A stretch of DNA of 37,779 nt from Acidimicrobiales bacterium (GTDB lineage: Bacteria; Actinomycetota; Acidimicrobiia; Acidimicrobiales; Poriferisodalaceae). The stretch is from assembly GCA_014239555.1 (NCBI GenBank), contig JAAZYR010000015.1, positions 1 through 37,779 of the forward strand, in the 5' to 3' direction. This document shows, piece after piece, positions 1 through 8,875 of the stretch. Positions within the stretch are counted from its first letter, which is position 1, and each line of letters begins with the position of its first letter. The notes beneath the pieces are model-generated. The model did not search any database. It saw only the letters and a list, made by a program, of their open reading frames with translations, and was not told the origin of the DNA. The position numbers and the translations under genes were made by a program.

Positions 1-151
1 AAGGTGGTCGAGTAACGCCCGATCGCTTTTGAATGTCGCCATCCATTCTTCGACACCGAATCTAGAAACCCTCACCAATGAGGCATTTCTCCTAGCGACC
101 GAAGTTGTTCCGACTCTCCCGCCACACGCGTCTAGCGCGATACTGGGCTCC

Positions 152-1015
152 ATGCTGACTGCATTGATCACTGGAACCTCCACAGGCATCGGACGGGCAA
201 CTGCTCTTCAACTCGCCCGAGACGGAATGCAAGTCTGGGCCTCGATGAGGGACACCTCGATGGGTGAATCCCTCGAAGAAATAACTTCCGACGAGCACCT
301 TGATTTACGCGTTATTCAACTAGACGTCGAAGACGAACAATCTGTAGCGAAAGCATTTGGTCATATTGGCGGCGTCGACGTTCTTGTTAACAACGCTGGC
401 CTCAGTCCAGTCGGTTCAGTCGAAGAGTTCGACCTTGCAGCGTGGAAACAACTTTTCGAAACGAACGTCTTCGGTTTGATACGTTGCACTCAGGCGGCCC
501 TTCCCGCTATGCGCGCTAAAGGGTTTGGTCGAGTGATCAACATATCTTCAGTGGCGGGCCGCGTCGCAATACCTATGTTTGGGCCCTACTCGTCGACTAA
601 GTGGGCGGTAGAGGCAATCAGCGAGTCTCTTGCTTCTGAAGCGGCGATATTTGGAATACATGTAACCCTGATCGAACCTGGTGCCGTTGCAACTCCCATC
701 AGAGACAAGACGGGCCAACCCAGCAGAGAGAGCCCATATCGGCCCGCCGCCAAAAATTGGGGGTTCAGCGTCGGCTACGACCATGCTCGCCCTTCCGAGC
801 CAGAAGAAGTGGCTACCGCCATTTCTTCTGTTATCAAAAACCCGTCACCACCTCTCCGCATGACCGTGGGTAGAGGAGTAAAACAAATGATCGAACTACG
901 CGACAGACACAATGACGAAGAATGGTTGGACCTGTGGTCAGCGGACACTGGTGATTTTTTGACTCGCTGGCAATCTCTTACTGGAGATGACCTAACTGAA
1001 CTGCCAGACGCCTGA
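152..1015 (+). CDS. Short-chain dehydrogenase/reductase (SDR), 287 aa
   Basis: This is a classical NAD(P)-dependent SDR, a cytosolic oxidoreductase acting on an alcohol or carbonyl group. The cofactor motif TGTSTGIG is at residues 7-14, NNAG at 80-83, the catalytic Ser in INISS near 132, and YSSTK at 146-150. The length is normal for the family. The ATG at 152 was chosen because the Rossmann strand starts four residues later. The frame is open upstream to a TTG at 29, but that adds 41 unconserved residues. No good ribosome site precedes the ATG, so it may be leaderless. The next gene starts 18 bp downstream, so the two are probably co-transcribed. The substrate is unknown. Confidence 0.9.
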   Translation: MLTALITGTSTGIGRATALQLARDGMQVWASMRDTSMGESLEEITSDEHLDLRVIQLDVEDEQSVAKAFGHIGGVDVLVNNAGLSPVGSVEEFDLAAWKQLFETNVFGLIRCTQAALPAMRAKGFGRVINISSVAGRVAIPMFGPYSSTKWAVEAISESLASEAAIFGIHVTLIEPGAVATPIRDKTGQPSRESPYRPAAKNWGFSVGYDHARPSEPEEVATAISSVIKNPSPPLRMTVGRGVKQMIELRDRHNDEEWLDLWSADTGDFLTRWQSLTGDDLTELPDA

Positions 1016-1032
1016 GGTGACAAGATTGACGC

Positions 1033-1971
1033 ATGAAAGCAGTCGGCGTTAATACGTATGGTGGCCCTGAAGTCCTAGAAATAGTAGACCTCCCGGAAGA
1101 GCAGGCAGGCCCAGGCGAAGTGCGGCTGCGAGTCTTTGCCGCGGCAGTGAATCCCACCGACACTCTGGCGCGGAACGGGTCACGAGTCGAAACACAAAAA
1201 ATTGACCCACCCCCTTACGTACCGGGAATGGATGCTGCAGGGATAGTGGATCAAGTTGGCCCGGAGGTAACCACCGGTATAGGCGTTGGCGATGCCGCCA
1301 TGGCAATGGTCGTACCCCGGGGTGCTCATGGCGCATACCGGGAAAGCATCGTTCTGAAAGCTTCTTCGGTAGTTCCTTCGCCTAAGGGTTTTACGCACGT
1401 CCAAGCCTGTTCCCTGCCTATGAACGGCCTCACTGCCACACTTTCGCTGGACTTGTTGAACCTCACAGACGGTCAGGTGCTTGCGGTTACCGGAGGAGCT
1501 GGCGCATACGGCGGCTACATGATTGAGCTTGGCAAACATGCAGGGCTCACCGTTATTTCCGATGCTTCTGATGCTGACAGGGCATTGGTCGAAGAGTTAG
1601 GGGCAGACATTGTCGTCCCTCGGGGAGATGACTTCGCTCAGAAGGTCCGAGAGCATTTCCCCAATGGAGTTGATGGGCTCGCCGATGGTGCAGTGCTAAA
1701 TGAACTCGCGATTGACGCTGTCAGTGATGGCGGTGCCTTCACTTCGGTTCGTGGTTTCAGCGCTTCCGACATTCGCAACATCAATTTCACGACCACTTTC
1801 GTGACAACATTGGACGGCGATTTCGCCAAGTTGGATACGCTCCGCGAACACACCGAAAATGGGATCGTGACCCTTCGAATTGCGGGAACTTACCCAGCTG
1901 AGAACGCTAGTGAGGCCCATGCGACGCTCGAAGCCGGAGGCACGAGAGGGCGCTGCGTAATCACTTTTTAG
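1033..1971 (+). CDS. Zinc-independent quinone oxidoreductase / MDR-family alcohol dehydrogenase, 312 aa
   Basis: This is a medium-chain dehydrogenase/reductase of the NADPH:quinone reductase type. It has the GroES-like N-terminal half (VNPTD at 39-43) and a Rossmann domain starting with AVTGGAGAYGG at 151-161. The zinc-binding GHE signature of alcohol dehydrogenases is absent, as expected for quinone reductases. It most likely uses NADPH to reduce a quinone or an activated enone. An AGGTGA lies at about 1015-1020, 12 bp before the ATG, overlapping the end of the preceding SDR gene, which points to a two-gene operon of redox enzymes. It converges on the CoA-transferase gene on the other strand. 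Confidence 0.9.
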   Translation: MKAVGVNTYGGPEVLEIVDLPEEQAGPGEVRLRVFAAAVNPTDTLARNGSRVETQKIDPPPYVPGMDAAGIVDQVGPEVTTGIGVGDAAMAMVVPRGAHGAYRESIVLKASSVVPSPKGFTHVQACSLPMNGLTATLSLDLLNLTDGQVLAVTGGAGAYGGYMIELGKHAGLTVISDASDADRALVEELGADIVVPRGDDFAQKVREHFPNGVDGLADGAVLNELAIDAVSDGGAFTSVRGFSASDIRNINFTTTFVTTLDGDFAKLDTLREHTENGIVTLRIAGTYPAENASEAHATLEAGGTRGRCVITF

Positions 1972-2077
1972 CCCCCTTCTCAAATCAATTCTTACTCGGG
2001 GCCGAATCTCATTTCCCTCAACAGGAACCTCCCACCAGCCTGCACTATTCACGCAATCAGCCGTATTGATCTGGTGT

Positions 2078-3298
2078 TTAAGCTTTTACTCCAGCCACAA
2101 CACCCTCATCATGGAGGTTGCCCACTTCATTGGATGTCATGCCGAGAACCTCCAGAAGTATCTCGTCGGTGTGCTCGCCGAGCCGAGGTGCAACTGTTGG
2201 TTTGCCACGATCGATTTCCGAAAATGACAATGGGGAGCCTGGAGCAAGAACCTGACCAACCCCTGGCTGATCAATGTGGTCAAACATAGGGTTCGCAGCG
2301 CTAGCACGGCGGTCTTCGTTTACCAACTGGACAAAGGTTTGATAGGGGCCCCAGCAAACTCCCTTTGCATCAAAAATTTCAGCTATTTCATCGAGGTTGT
2401 GTGTCTCTATGAAGGGCGCCATGAAGGAAGCGATGGCATCCCTGGCATCCCAACGGTCGCCCTCTTTGCTGAGGTCAACACCAAGAGCGTCCTCGATAGC
2501 CGTTAAGTGGTCAACAATATTTGTGGCTTCGACAAGGCTCTGCCATTGGCGTCTGCTAATTGCGACAACCATTATCCGCCGGTCATCCTTAGTTGCAAAG
2601 TCTCTTCCAAATGCCCCGTAGAGGTCGTTACCAACAGGGACTCTGTCTTTTTTCGTCAACTGTGCTTGGGCCATGTAACCCAGGTTGGCGACCATCGCAA
2701 AAGCGACATCCGTTAGTGAGATCTTAGAGAGCTGACCAATACCGGTGCGGCTCCTGTATCGCTCTGCTGCCAGCAACCCAACCGCTGCAGTCAACCCGGT
2801 AGCAGTATCCCAAGCGGGCAAAACGTGATTGGTCGGCATACTCGAACCTGTGGGCCCTGTTGCCATCGCAAACCCGGACGAGGGGTTCACCGTGTAATCC
2901 ACGGCGGTTGACTCATCGGGATTTCCGATGATGTTCATATAGATCAGATCTTCCCTGTTGGAACGCAAGCGGTCATAGGCGAGCCAACTTGCCTCGGGGA
3001 AGTTAGAGAGGAAAATTCCATTATCTGCACCTGGCTCGGTGATCAGCTGAGTAATTAAATCTCTTCCTCTGTCGCTTCGCAGATCAACCTGTATGGACCT
3101 TTTACCTTTGTTTAGTCCCGCCCAAAAAAGGCTTACGCCTTCTGCAGTTACGGGCCATCGCTGATAGTCCAGGCCTCCCCCGATAGCGTCGAAACGAATG
3201 ACATCAGCTCCGAGCTGGGCGAGTGTCATACCTCCGAGAGGCGCCGCTACGAAAGCCGAACCCTCAACGATTCGCAATCCTTCGAGTACTGGTGTCAT
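2078..3298 (-). CDS. CaiB/BaiF-type class III CoA-transferase, 406 aa
   Basis: A family III CoA-transferase, which moves CoA between carboxylic acids or removes it from an acyl-CoA. The N-terminal part carries the usual signature (LAQLGADVIRFD at about 26-37, NKGKRSIQVDL at 63-73). The catalytic Asp is probably D164 in PAWDTATGL, equivalent to Asp169 of formyl-CoA transferase. About 400 aa is typical. The start is the ATG at 3298. It lies 87 bp downstream of the MaoC-like gene on the same strand, a pairing that suggests activation and hydration of an acyl-CoA. The donor and acceptor acids cannot be inferred. Confidence 0.93.
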   Translation of the reverse strand: MTPVLEGLRIVEGSAFVAAPLGGMTLAQLGADVIRFDAIGGGLDYQRWPVTAEGVSLFWAGLNKGKRSIQVDLRSDRGRDLITQLITEPGADNGIFLSNFPEASWLAYDRLRSNREDLIYMNIIGNPDESTAVDYTVNPSSGFAMATGPTGSSMPTNHVLPAWDTATGLTAAVGLLAAERYRSRTGIGQLSKISLTDVAFAMVANLGYMAQAQLTKKDRVPVGNDLYGAFGRDFATKDDRRIMVVAISRRQWQSLVEATNIVDHLTAIEDALGVDLSKEGDRWDARDAIASFMAPFIETHNLDEIAEIFDAKGVCWGPYQTFVQLVNEDRRASAANPMFDHIDQPGVGQVLAPGSPLSFSEIDRGKPTVAPRLGEHTDEILLEVLGMTSNEVGNLHDEGVVAGVKA

Positions 3299-3385
3299 TA
3301 CTGACCCTTTACCGCTTCCTAGAGTCTCACGAAGAGATCAATGACCAAATGCTGGTCGAGCGAAGTTTTAGTTTTCGAGAATTCC

Positions 3386-4351
3386 TTACGGAGCGAAAAC
3401 AATTGGTGTCCATACCAGAATGTCACTACCAGCGGCTCCTCGCTCGTCAACTGTGGCGGCACGAATTTCGAAGCGCATGAGTTGACCGCCGGAAACCGGC
3501 AAAGTTTCTTTCAATTCGTGTCTAAATTCCAACAGGTCGCCTTCGAACGCTGGCCCTACATGGTCGCACCCATCCCAGGCGACGATCGCAGCGACGCCTG
3601 GTAGCACTCGACTCAATGAAGCCTGCGCGAGCCCCTGGACATGTCCGCCATATACGAGACGTTTGCCGTAAATGCTTGCCGAACCATCTCTGTGAACAAA
3701 CGCCTGGTTAAAAGTCATCCGGGCAAGGGAGGGGGCGAGATCGATGTGGTCCCTCATTGCATCGGCTCTGGTTTCGCTGAGGCCCCAAGCAGTGACTGGT
3801 AAGCCGTCCAGATTCCAGTTCGGGACAAGGTTTGCGAGATCTTTAAGAGGCGCTGGGTCTGACGGACCGGGAATATCAGAAGAATGGCCAGGTGAACCCG
3901 ATCTGCTGGCTACCAGGGCACATCTTTCGTATTTTGCCACGGGGCCGTTGTCGCCAACGGTTTCAATTCCTAACCAAACTTTTCCGCGATGCTGATCTTC
4001 TTTCGGTCTCGCGTCTGCCAGTCCTAGGACCGTGGTGTTAGTTGTGATCGTTTCGCCTACTTCGACCGGTCTGAGGATGCGAACCGAGCGGTAGTACAGG
4101 TTGGCTATGGCTTTTCGCGTTGCATTTGTGGTTTGACCGATCGCGTATTGCATGACTAACCCTGGATTTACAAGTGCACCGGTGGAACCGCTGACTCGCT
4201 GGTACGCGCCGCTATCGGCTGACGCGAAGTGTTGATCGCCGGTGATCATTCGGTAAGCGACATTGTCAGCTTCGGTGACAGTGACCGCGGGTAACGGCGG
4301 GATTGTCATCCCATGTTCGAAATCGTCGTAATAAGGGCCGTCGTTGTCCAC
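3386..4351 (-). CDS. MaoC-like double-hotdog dehydratase/hydratase, 321 aa
   Basis: A MaoC/hydratase-2 superfamily protein with two hotdog halves (about 1-150 and 190-321). The first half has the TVTEADNVAYRMITGD signature around residues 24-39. The usual GDxNPxH catalytic segment instead reads GDQHFASAD, so the canonical Asn-Pro-x-His is degenerate. The second half has a MaoC-like GGHVQGLAQASL. It would hydrate or dehydrate a 2-enoyl-CoA or mesaconyl-type thioester. The start is GTG (MDND...), since no ATG lies at the N-terminus, with an AAGAAAG tract upstream. It is the first gene before the CoA-transferase. Activity is uncertain because of the altered motif. Confidence 0.85.
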   Translation of the reverse strand: MDNDGPYYDDFEHGMTIPPLPAVTVTEADNVAYRMITGDQHFASADSGAYQRVSGSTGALVNPGLVMQYAIGQTTNATRKAIANLYYRSVRILRPVEVGETITTNTTVLGLADARPKEDQHRGKVWLGIETVGDNGPVAKYERCALVASRSGSPGHSSDIPGPSDPAPLKDLANLVPNWNLDGLPVTAWGLSETRADAMRDHIDLAPSLARMTFNQAFVHRDGSASIYGKRLVYGGHVQGLAQASLSRVLPGVAAIVAWDGCDHVGPAFEGDLLEFRHELKETLPVSGGQLMRFEIRAATVDERGAAGSDILVWTPIVFAP

Positions 4352-4684
4352 GATGATTCTTTCTTTGCTACAGCTTATAAGTGAAGGCTATTCCCGCTGA
4401 TACCCAAACAAAGCCCCAGATGGGAAGCTTCTCCGTTGATGGGTATTGACCTCCGTGACTCGCGGGGAAATTTTACTTTTTGATAGGAGCTCCGTTTTAC
4501 TTTTTGCCGTCATCGAATTCAACAACGGCCTTTGAGTGCTCCCAGACAAAGCAATCCGGACTGTTTTTCGAGGCGTAATCCGTCGCTAGTAGCGCGACAA
4601 TCAAGCTGAGGTTGCTTGTCGGGTTCACAATGAAATTGGGCAGATACCGGTTACTCGCTCCCGGTAATTACGTCTGATACTGCC
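4352..4684. other. Intergenic region with direct repeats and a palindrome, no gene seen
   Basis: This 333-bp stretch lies between the D-aminoacylase stop and the MaoC start, both on the minus strand. It contains no convincing ORF. It holds two identical 12-bp AT-rich repeats with an 8-bp palindrome between them (annotated separately) and an inverted repeat ATACCCA (4400-4406) / TGGGTAT (4440-4446). It is the likely promoter region for the MaoC/CoA-transferase pair. Confidence 0.6.
4471..4506. promoter_or_regulatory. Paired 12-bp direct repeats flanking GGAGCTCC
   Basis: TTTTACTTTTTG occurs at 4471-4482 and again exactly at 4495-4506, a spacing of 24 bp. The perfect 8-bp palindrome GGAGCTCC lies between them at 4486-4493. 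The group sits about 120-155 bp upstream of the minus-strand MaoC start. Repeats set about two helical turns apart resemble a regulator binding array, but no regulator gene is nearby. Function is inferred only. Confidence 0.35.
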
Positions 4685-6436
4685 TCAGGCTCGGCCGTGA
4701 CGGAGCAGTGTCCCCGGGGTTGCACCTGTGCACTCGCCGTCGCGGAAGGTTTCCACCCCATTGACAAGAATGTGCCTATATCCGTTGGCATGTTGGACTC
4801 GCCGCCATTCACCGCCAGGCAAATCGTAAACCGCTTCACCGATCCATTCGGGTTCCATAGACAACTCTTCCAAGTCGTAGACGATGACGTCAGCTGGCGC
4901 CCCTTCGCGCAGCATTCCTCGATCCTGAAGGCCGCCTGCGTGAGCTGCCAACGTAGAACCGCGGTAATGGGCCTCTTCGAGTGATATCGCCCCTGTTTCG
5001 CGAACCATCCACGCGAGATAGTCGGTAGTCCATGCCCCGCCAGTAAAGAACTTGGTGTGGGCGCCGCCATCAGAGACACCTGGAACGGTGTAGGGCGACT
5101 CAGTGATAGCCCCAGCCATATGGTCGACATTCCACTCGGGGCCTTCTCCGAGGAATTCAGTTTTCAAATCGGTCATTATTGACAGATCGAGCATCACGTC
5201 GATGTAGTGCTTGCCCTCTTGTTCGGCTATGGCTCCGAGACTCTTACCTACGTACTGCTGCATGTCCTGACGGCGATTAACCCCTTGGACGACAAGACGG
5301 TGGGCAGGCCCGCCCACAGCTATTTGTGTTTGGGTGAAAAGGGTATTGGCCTCGTCCTGTTCCGCCTTAATTCTGTCTCGCAGAGCAGGATCTTTCATCT
5401 TCTGGATTTTCTCTTCGATTGTGCCAGTCGTTGCTTCGCGCCAAGCGGGGCTGGAGTCATACAGATTCCATTCGTCCAACGAAAATGCGAAACCTGTTCG
5501 TATCGTGGCCGCTTGTCCGAAGATCCGAAGGCCTTCCTCTTGGGCATCTTGTATCCACTCAAGACGTTCTTGGTGGGTGCGTGGGTTTCGTTGGCTCACG
5601 GGGACAACGTTGTCGATGATTGGGCGTCTGCAAATTTCCGCCAGCTTGCGTTTGAATGCCAGGTCGTCTGGATCGTTCGGGTCCGAACTTGTTGCTTGTG
5701 TTAGTTGGATAAAGCCTTCGTCGCGTTCGGCGAGAACTTCAGCCAAGCAAAAGATGTCGTCATCGACCATCGTGTCGGTGACCATCGGCGATCCATCAAA
5801 GTCAGCTTGGGTGGAGTTGGGACCTAGCCGTTGGATCGAAAATCCGCAGAGTCCCGCGTCCATTCCTTCGTGGAGTAGCCGTTGCATTTCTTTTTGTTCG
5901 GTGTTGGTAGCTGGCCGACTCTTTGCCGCATCGAGGCCCATCACATAGATCATGAGGGACGCTGTCGGCATGTATTGCAGACAGTTCACGCCCTTGGGCG
6001 CCCGATCAAGACTGTCCAGATACTCAGGAATAGTTTCCCAATCCCAGTGCGGCAAAAAGCCCTCTTGCATTGCGGCTAGAGGGATCGCCTCGGTTCGCAC
6101 CATGGTCAACATGGATCGCTCTCGGAAGTCCGGCTTGCAAGGAGCGAAACCAAAACCGCAGTTACCCAGTACCACTGACGTAACTCCGTGCCAACTTGAG
6201 ATGGAACAGTATGGGTCCCATCGAATTTGAGCGTCGTAATGAGTGTGAAGGTCGATAAAGCCTGGAGCAACAATCGCCCCGTCCGCGTCGATGACCTGCT
6301 CGGCGACACCGTCGGCTCGACCGCCTATACGGGCGATGCGACCATCCTTGATCCACATGTCGCCTCGGAATCGAGGCACCCGTGTTCCATCTACAATGGT
6401 GCCGTTTTTGATGTGAACGTCGTAGTCAGTAGCCAT
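4685..6436 (-). CDS. D-aminoacylase / N-acyl-D-amino-acid amidohydrolase family protein (copy 1), 583 aa
   Basis: A metal-dependent amidohydrolase of the D-aminoacylase type (Amidohydro_3). Family members hydrolyse N-acyl-D-amino acids or related amides. The metal motif HTHYD is at 64-68, GNCGFGFAP at 91-99, and SDGGAH with the late metal-ligand Asp at 455-460. The C-terminal segment (EGAPADVIVYD) is typical of the beta-sandwich closing the barrel. The ATG at 6436 was chosen because the conserved DVHIKNGTIVDG begins right after it and a G-rich stretch (GGGGGGAA) precedes it. The longer upstream frame is unconserved. It is the last gene of a minus-strand run and a clear paralogue of the gene at 9466-11166. 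The substrate may differ from a D-amino acid derivative. Confidence 0.92.
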   Translation of the reverse strand: MATDYDVHIKNGTIVDGTRVPRFRGDMWIKDGRIARIGGRADGVAEQVIDADGAIVAPGFIDLHTHYDAQIRWDPYCSISSWHGVTSVVLGNCGFGFAPCKPDFRERSMLTMVRTEAIPLAAMQEGFLPHWDWETIPEYLDSLDRAPKGVNCLQYMPTASLMIYVMGLDAAKSRPATNTEQKEMQRLLHEGMDAGLCGFSIQRLGPNSTQADFDGSPMVTDTMVDDDIFCLAEVLAERDEGFIQLTQATSSDPNDPDDLAFKRKLAEICRRPIIDNVVPVSQRNPRTHQERLEWIQDAQEEGLRIFGQAATIRTGFAFSLDEWNLYDSSPAWREATTGTIEEKIQKMKDPALRDRIKAEQDEANTLFTQTQIAVGGPAHRLVVQGVNRRQDMQQYVGKSLGAIAEQEGKHYIDVMLDLSIMTDLKTEFLGEGPEWNVDHMAGAITESPYTVPGVSDGGAHTKFFTGGAWTTDYLAWMVRETGAISLEEAHYRGSTLAAHAGGLQDRGMLREGAPADVIVYDLEELSMEPEWIGEAVYDLPGGEWRRVQHANGYRHILVNGVETFRDGECTGATPGTLLRHGRA

Positions 6437-6579
6437 GGTTCCCCCCGGAGTGGCTTTTGTTCCGGGGCCGTACCCAACCGATGAGAACTTCCCCGCTATG
6501 AACCCGAGTCTAGGTAACAGATCGACCGGATGAAGACATACACCACAAATCGCTCTATTCAAGGACGGTAAAGCGGATC

Positions 6580-8325
6580 TTAAGGAATCACTGGCAGCAT
6601 GACGTGGCTCAGATAGCGAGAGCTGTGATGGACTTTTTGATGAGCAACGTTCCAACTTGTGCCTCGGGCCTGATCACCCCCGGTGTTCAAGTTGCGATCG
6701 AAACGCGGAAAATTGCTTGAGCTTATTTCGAGGCGAATTTGGTGCCCTGCAAGAAAAACGTGCGATGTCGCCCACAAATCGATTTCTAGTTCGGTTACCT
6801 GTCCTGGTTGCATGGGAGATGGCTGTTCACGTTAATTTCGGTAGCGGCATCTGATCATGCCATCGACGATATTTTGGGCGTAGCCACTCGGGTGGACGTC
6901 AACCAATTTGGCCGTGAAGTCCGTGTCCACAGCCGAGGATTCAGCGAACAGTGCAACCTTGATCGGTCCTGTTATTTCCAGGTCGTCGTTGAGGGTCTCC
7001 CCGGTGAACACCAGCACATCCGGTCGAGCCTCCACTTCACGTTGGTCGTAAGCGCCGATCGGCAGAACCAGTAAGTTGCCTCCGGCGGTGGGTACCGGGT
7101 CATCAGGGTCGTAGATGAAGGCGTCAGGTGGGGAGTCGCCAGGTGTGGTTCTCATAAGAGTTCCGTCTCCGCTGAGCGTATTGGCCGAGCCGCCGCTGTC
7201 CAGATACATGGGAGTCCACTGGGTTCGAGCGAGCGGCCATTCGTGTTCATCTCGCCACTGATTCCGTCCCATGGTGAAAAGCCGAATTGGTGGTCGTTCG
7301 TCCCATTCGTCGTTGCCGTCCTTTAGCCACCGATTTAAAAAGTCCAGCTCGTAGTGGTGTAGGTCGAGAAGAGATGCTTCACCAAAGTCTGCTTCGCCGG
7401 CGCCCTTGCTGGTGGGCGAGGTGTAGGGAAAGAGGTGACCCCACGGTCCCAGAAGCAGCCTCTGACCACCTCGGGCCTCGGGGGTTTTCGCCCCGCCAGA
7501 TAGCCCATTGAACATGATTGCTCCGTCACGACTAAATATGTCGTACCAGCTACTGACGTGAAGCATGGGTACATCAACATCACCGAACTTTTTCTCGGCG
7601 TTGATTCGGTGCCAGTACGGGCCATCATCTGGGTTATCGAGATATTCACGAAGGTAAGGAGCTGCTTCGTTAAGTAAGTCGGCCCAATCCATTAATGGGA
7701 GCCGCCGATACGCATCAGCAGTCAGCGGGTTAGCGAAGTTGATCGAACGTTCGAGGTGAGGCCGAATTTTCGGCCATAGTTCGTCCTTCAAACCCAACCG
7801 GTCGATGGTATTTCGAGCAAGAAAAATGGCGTAAGGAATCATCCATCCATGTACGAGCGCCCCACCCACGTCATAAACCCATCCGGAGTGAAAATCGGCA
7901 GCGGCGGACACGGGAACCTGGCACCGCAGGGACGGAGGTGCTGTCGGAGACATTAGGTACTGCGTTGCCCCTAGATAGGACTGCCCAATTGTGCCGACCT
8001 TGCCGTTACTCCAAGGCAATTTTGCTGCCCACTCCACTGTGTCGTACCCATCGAGTGGCTCATCGAAGAGAGGCTCGAAGTCGCCGTGGGAGGTGAACCG
8101 GCCTCTGGTGTCCTGGATCACCACCACATAGCCGCGAGGGACAAAGAACTCGTGATCACCGAAGTCGCTAATGAATTGCTTTCCATAGGGAAGACGAAGC
8201 AGCAATACCGGAAATTTACCTTCGGCGTCGGGTCGATAAATATCCGCGAACAGCGTCGTTCCGTCTCGCATTTTGGCTGGAACGTCAAGTTCCTTTGTGA
8301 TTCGATATTTGGCTGTGTCAGCCAT
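6580..8325 (-). pseudogene. CocE/NonD-family hydrolase interrupted by one in-frame TAA
   Basis: A CocE/NonD X-prolyl-dipeptidyl-peptidase-like serine hydrolase, a family that acts on esters or amides. The alpha/beta-hydrolase domain is complete: the nucleophile is S116 in GQSYLG, with D262 (WYD) and H297 (GPWGH) placed as in CocE (S117/D259/H287). Reading stops at a TAA (6832-6834) after 497 residues, in the middle of the C-terminal jelly-roll. The same frame then continues for 83 residues to 6580 with clear family sequence (IDLWATSHVFLAGHQIRLE, SSSNFPRFDRN). With the stop read as a sense codon the protein would be 581 aa, normal for the family. Both parts are in one frame, so this is a substitution and not a frameshift; TCA to TAA would be enough. 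It may be a recent nonsense mutation, a sequencing error or a read-through site. The ATG at 8325 is in a minus-strand operon. Confidence 0.85.
6832..8325 (-). CDS. CocE/NonD hydrolase, truncated reading frame as it stands, 497 aa
   Basis: This is the frame translated if the TAA at 6832-6834 is a true stop. It keeps the whole catalytic triad (S116, D262, H297) but loses about 83 residues of the C-terminal jelly-roll, including the conserved SSSNFPRFDRN segment. In CocE relatives that domain packs against the catalytic core, so a stable enzyme is doubtful. The upstream NTF2-like gene ends 47 bp before this start, consistent with an operon. Confidence 0.7.
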   Translation of the reverse strand: MADTAKYRITKELDVPAKMRDGTTLFADIYRPDAEGKFPVLLLRLPYGKQFISDFGDHEFFVPRGYVVVIQDTRGRFTSHGDFEPLFDEPLDGYDTVEWAAKLPWSNGKVGTIGQSYLGATQYLMSPTAPPSLRCQVPVSAAADFHSGWVYDVGGALVHGWMIPYAIFLARNTIDRLGLKDELWPKIRPHLERSINFANPLTADAYRRLPLMDWADLLNEAAPYLREYLDNPDDGPYWHRINAEKKFGDVDVPMLHVSSWYDIFSRDGAIMFNGLSGGAKTPEARGGQRLLLGPWGHLFPYTSPTSKGAGEADFGEASLLDLHHYELDFLNRWLKDGNDEWDERPPIRLFTMGRNQWRDEHEWPLARTQWTPMYLDSGGSANTLSGDGTLMRTTPGDSPPDAFIYDPDDPVPTAGGNLLVLPIGAYDQREVEARPDVLVFTGETLNDDLEITGPIKVALFAESSAVDTDFTAKLVDVHPSGYAQNIVDGMIRCRYRN

Positions 8326-8372
8326 CAGGCCCCATTTCTTAATGCCAGAAAAGTTAGAGCTGTAGGCGGCTA

Positions 8373-8759
8373 CTACTTAGCTTCCGACTTGTTGTAGGCC
8401 TCGAGCATGGCGGCAGTGTCGTTGTATTCACGCATCTCCATGATTTTGCCGTCGATCACCCGATTCACGTGTACCCAATCCATCTCGTACGGTTGCCCGT
8501 TTCGCAGGAAATATCCGCGTTCGCTTCCGATAACGATCACCCGGTCTCCTTCGACGATGACCTCATGAGCCTTGAGGTAATCAAGACGAATATTGCTCTG
8601 TATCAGGCCCACATAATCATCGGCGCCGGAAGGCCCGACGTAGACCCCGCCAAACGGAATGGGGTCCGGCAAAAGATTTATTAGCTTGCCTTCATCGCTA
8701 AAGACACTGGTATCGGCTCCGTAAAGAAACGCTTTAACAACTTTTTCGTTTGACGGCAT
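8373..8759 (-). CDS. SnoaL/NTF2-like protein, 128 aa
   Basis: A small NTF2-fold protein (SnoaL_2-like). Such proteins are polyketide cyclases, isomerases, dehydratases or ligand binders. The pattern is a short helical start, then GVYVGPSGADDYVGLIQS, then strands ending in WVHVNRVIDGKIMEMREY, which is the family's closing signature. The ATG at 8759 was chosen because an AGGGTGA lies a few bases upstream; the frame is open to 8825 but without homology. It sits between the ferritin-like gene and the CocE hydrolase on the same strand, which suggests a shared pathway. The reaction is unknown. Confidence 0.82.
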   Translation of the reverse strand: MPSNEKVVKAFLYGADTSVFSDEGKLINLLPDPIPFGGVYVGPSGADDYVGLIQSNIRLDYLKAHEVIVEGDRVIVIGSERGYFLRNGQPYEMDWVHVNRVIDGKIMEMREYNDTAAMLEAYNKSEAK

Positions 8760-8875
8760 AAGAATCACCCTAGAAACCACTTTCTCACAGATCGAACGGA
8801 AGCCGCTGAGAGCCGTCGTGTTCAAGATTTAGAACGGGGTGTTTACTCCCCAGTTCTCATTCTTTTTGTAGGTTT

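Noticed and set aside
4651..5130. 159-codon frame overlapping the D-aminoacylase gene
   Set aside because: It is an out-of-frame overlap of a clearly conserved gene and has no domain content.
6801..6870. Frameshift in the CocE gene
   Set aside because: The parts on both sides of the TAA are in the same frame, so the break is a stop codon and not an insertion or deletion.
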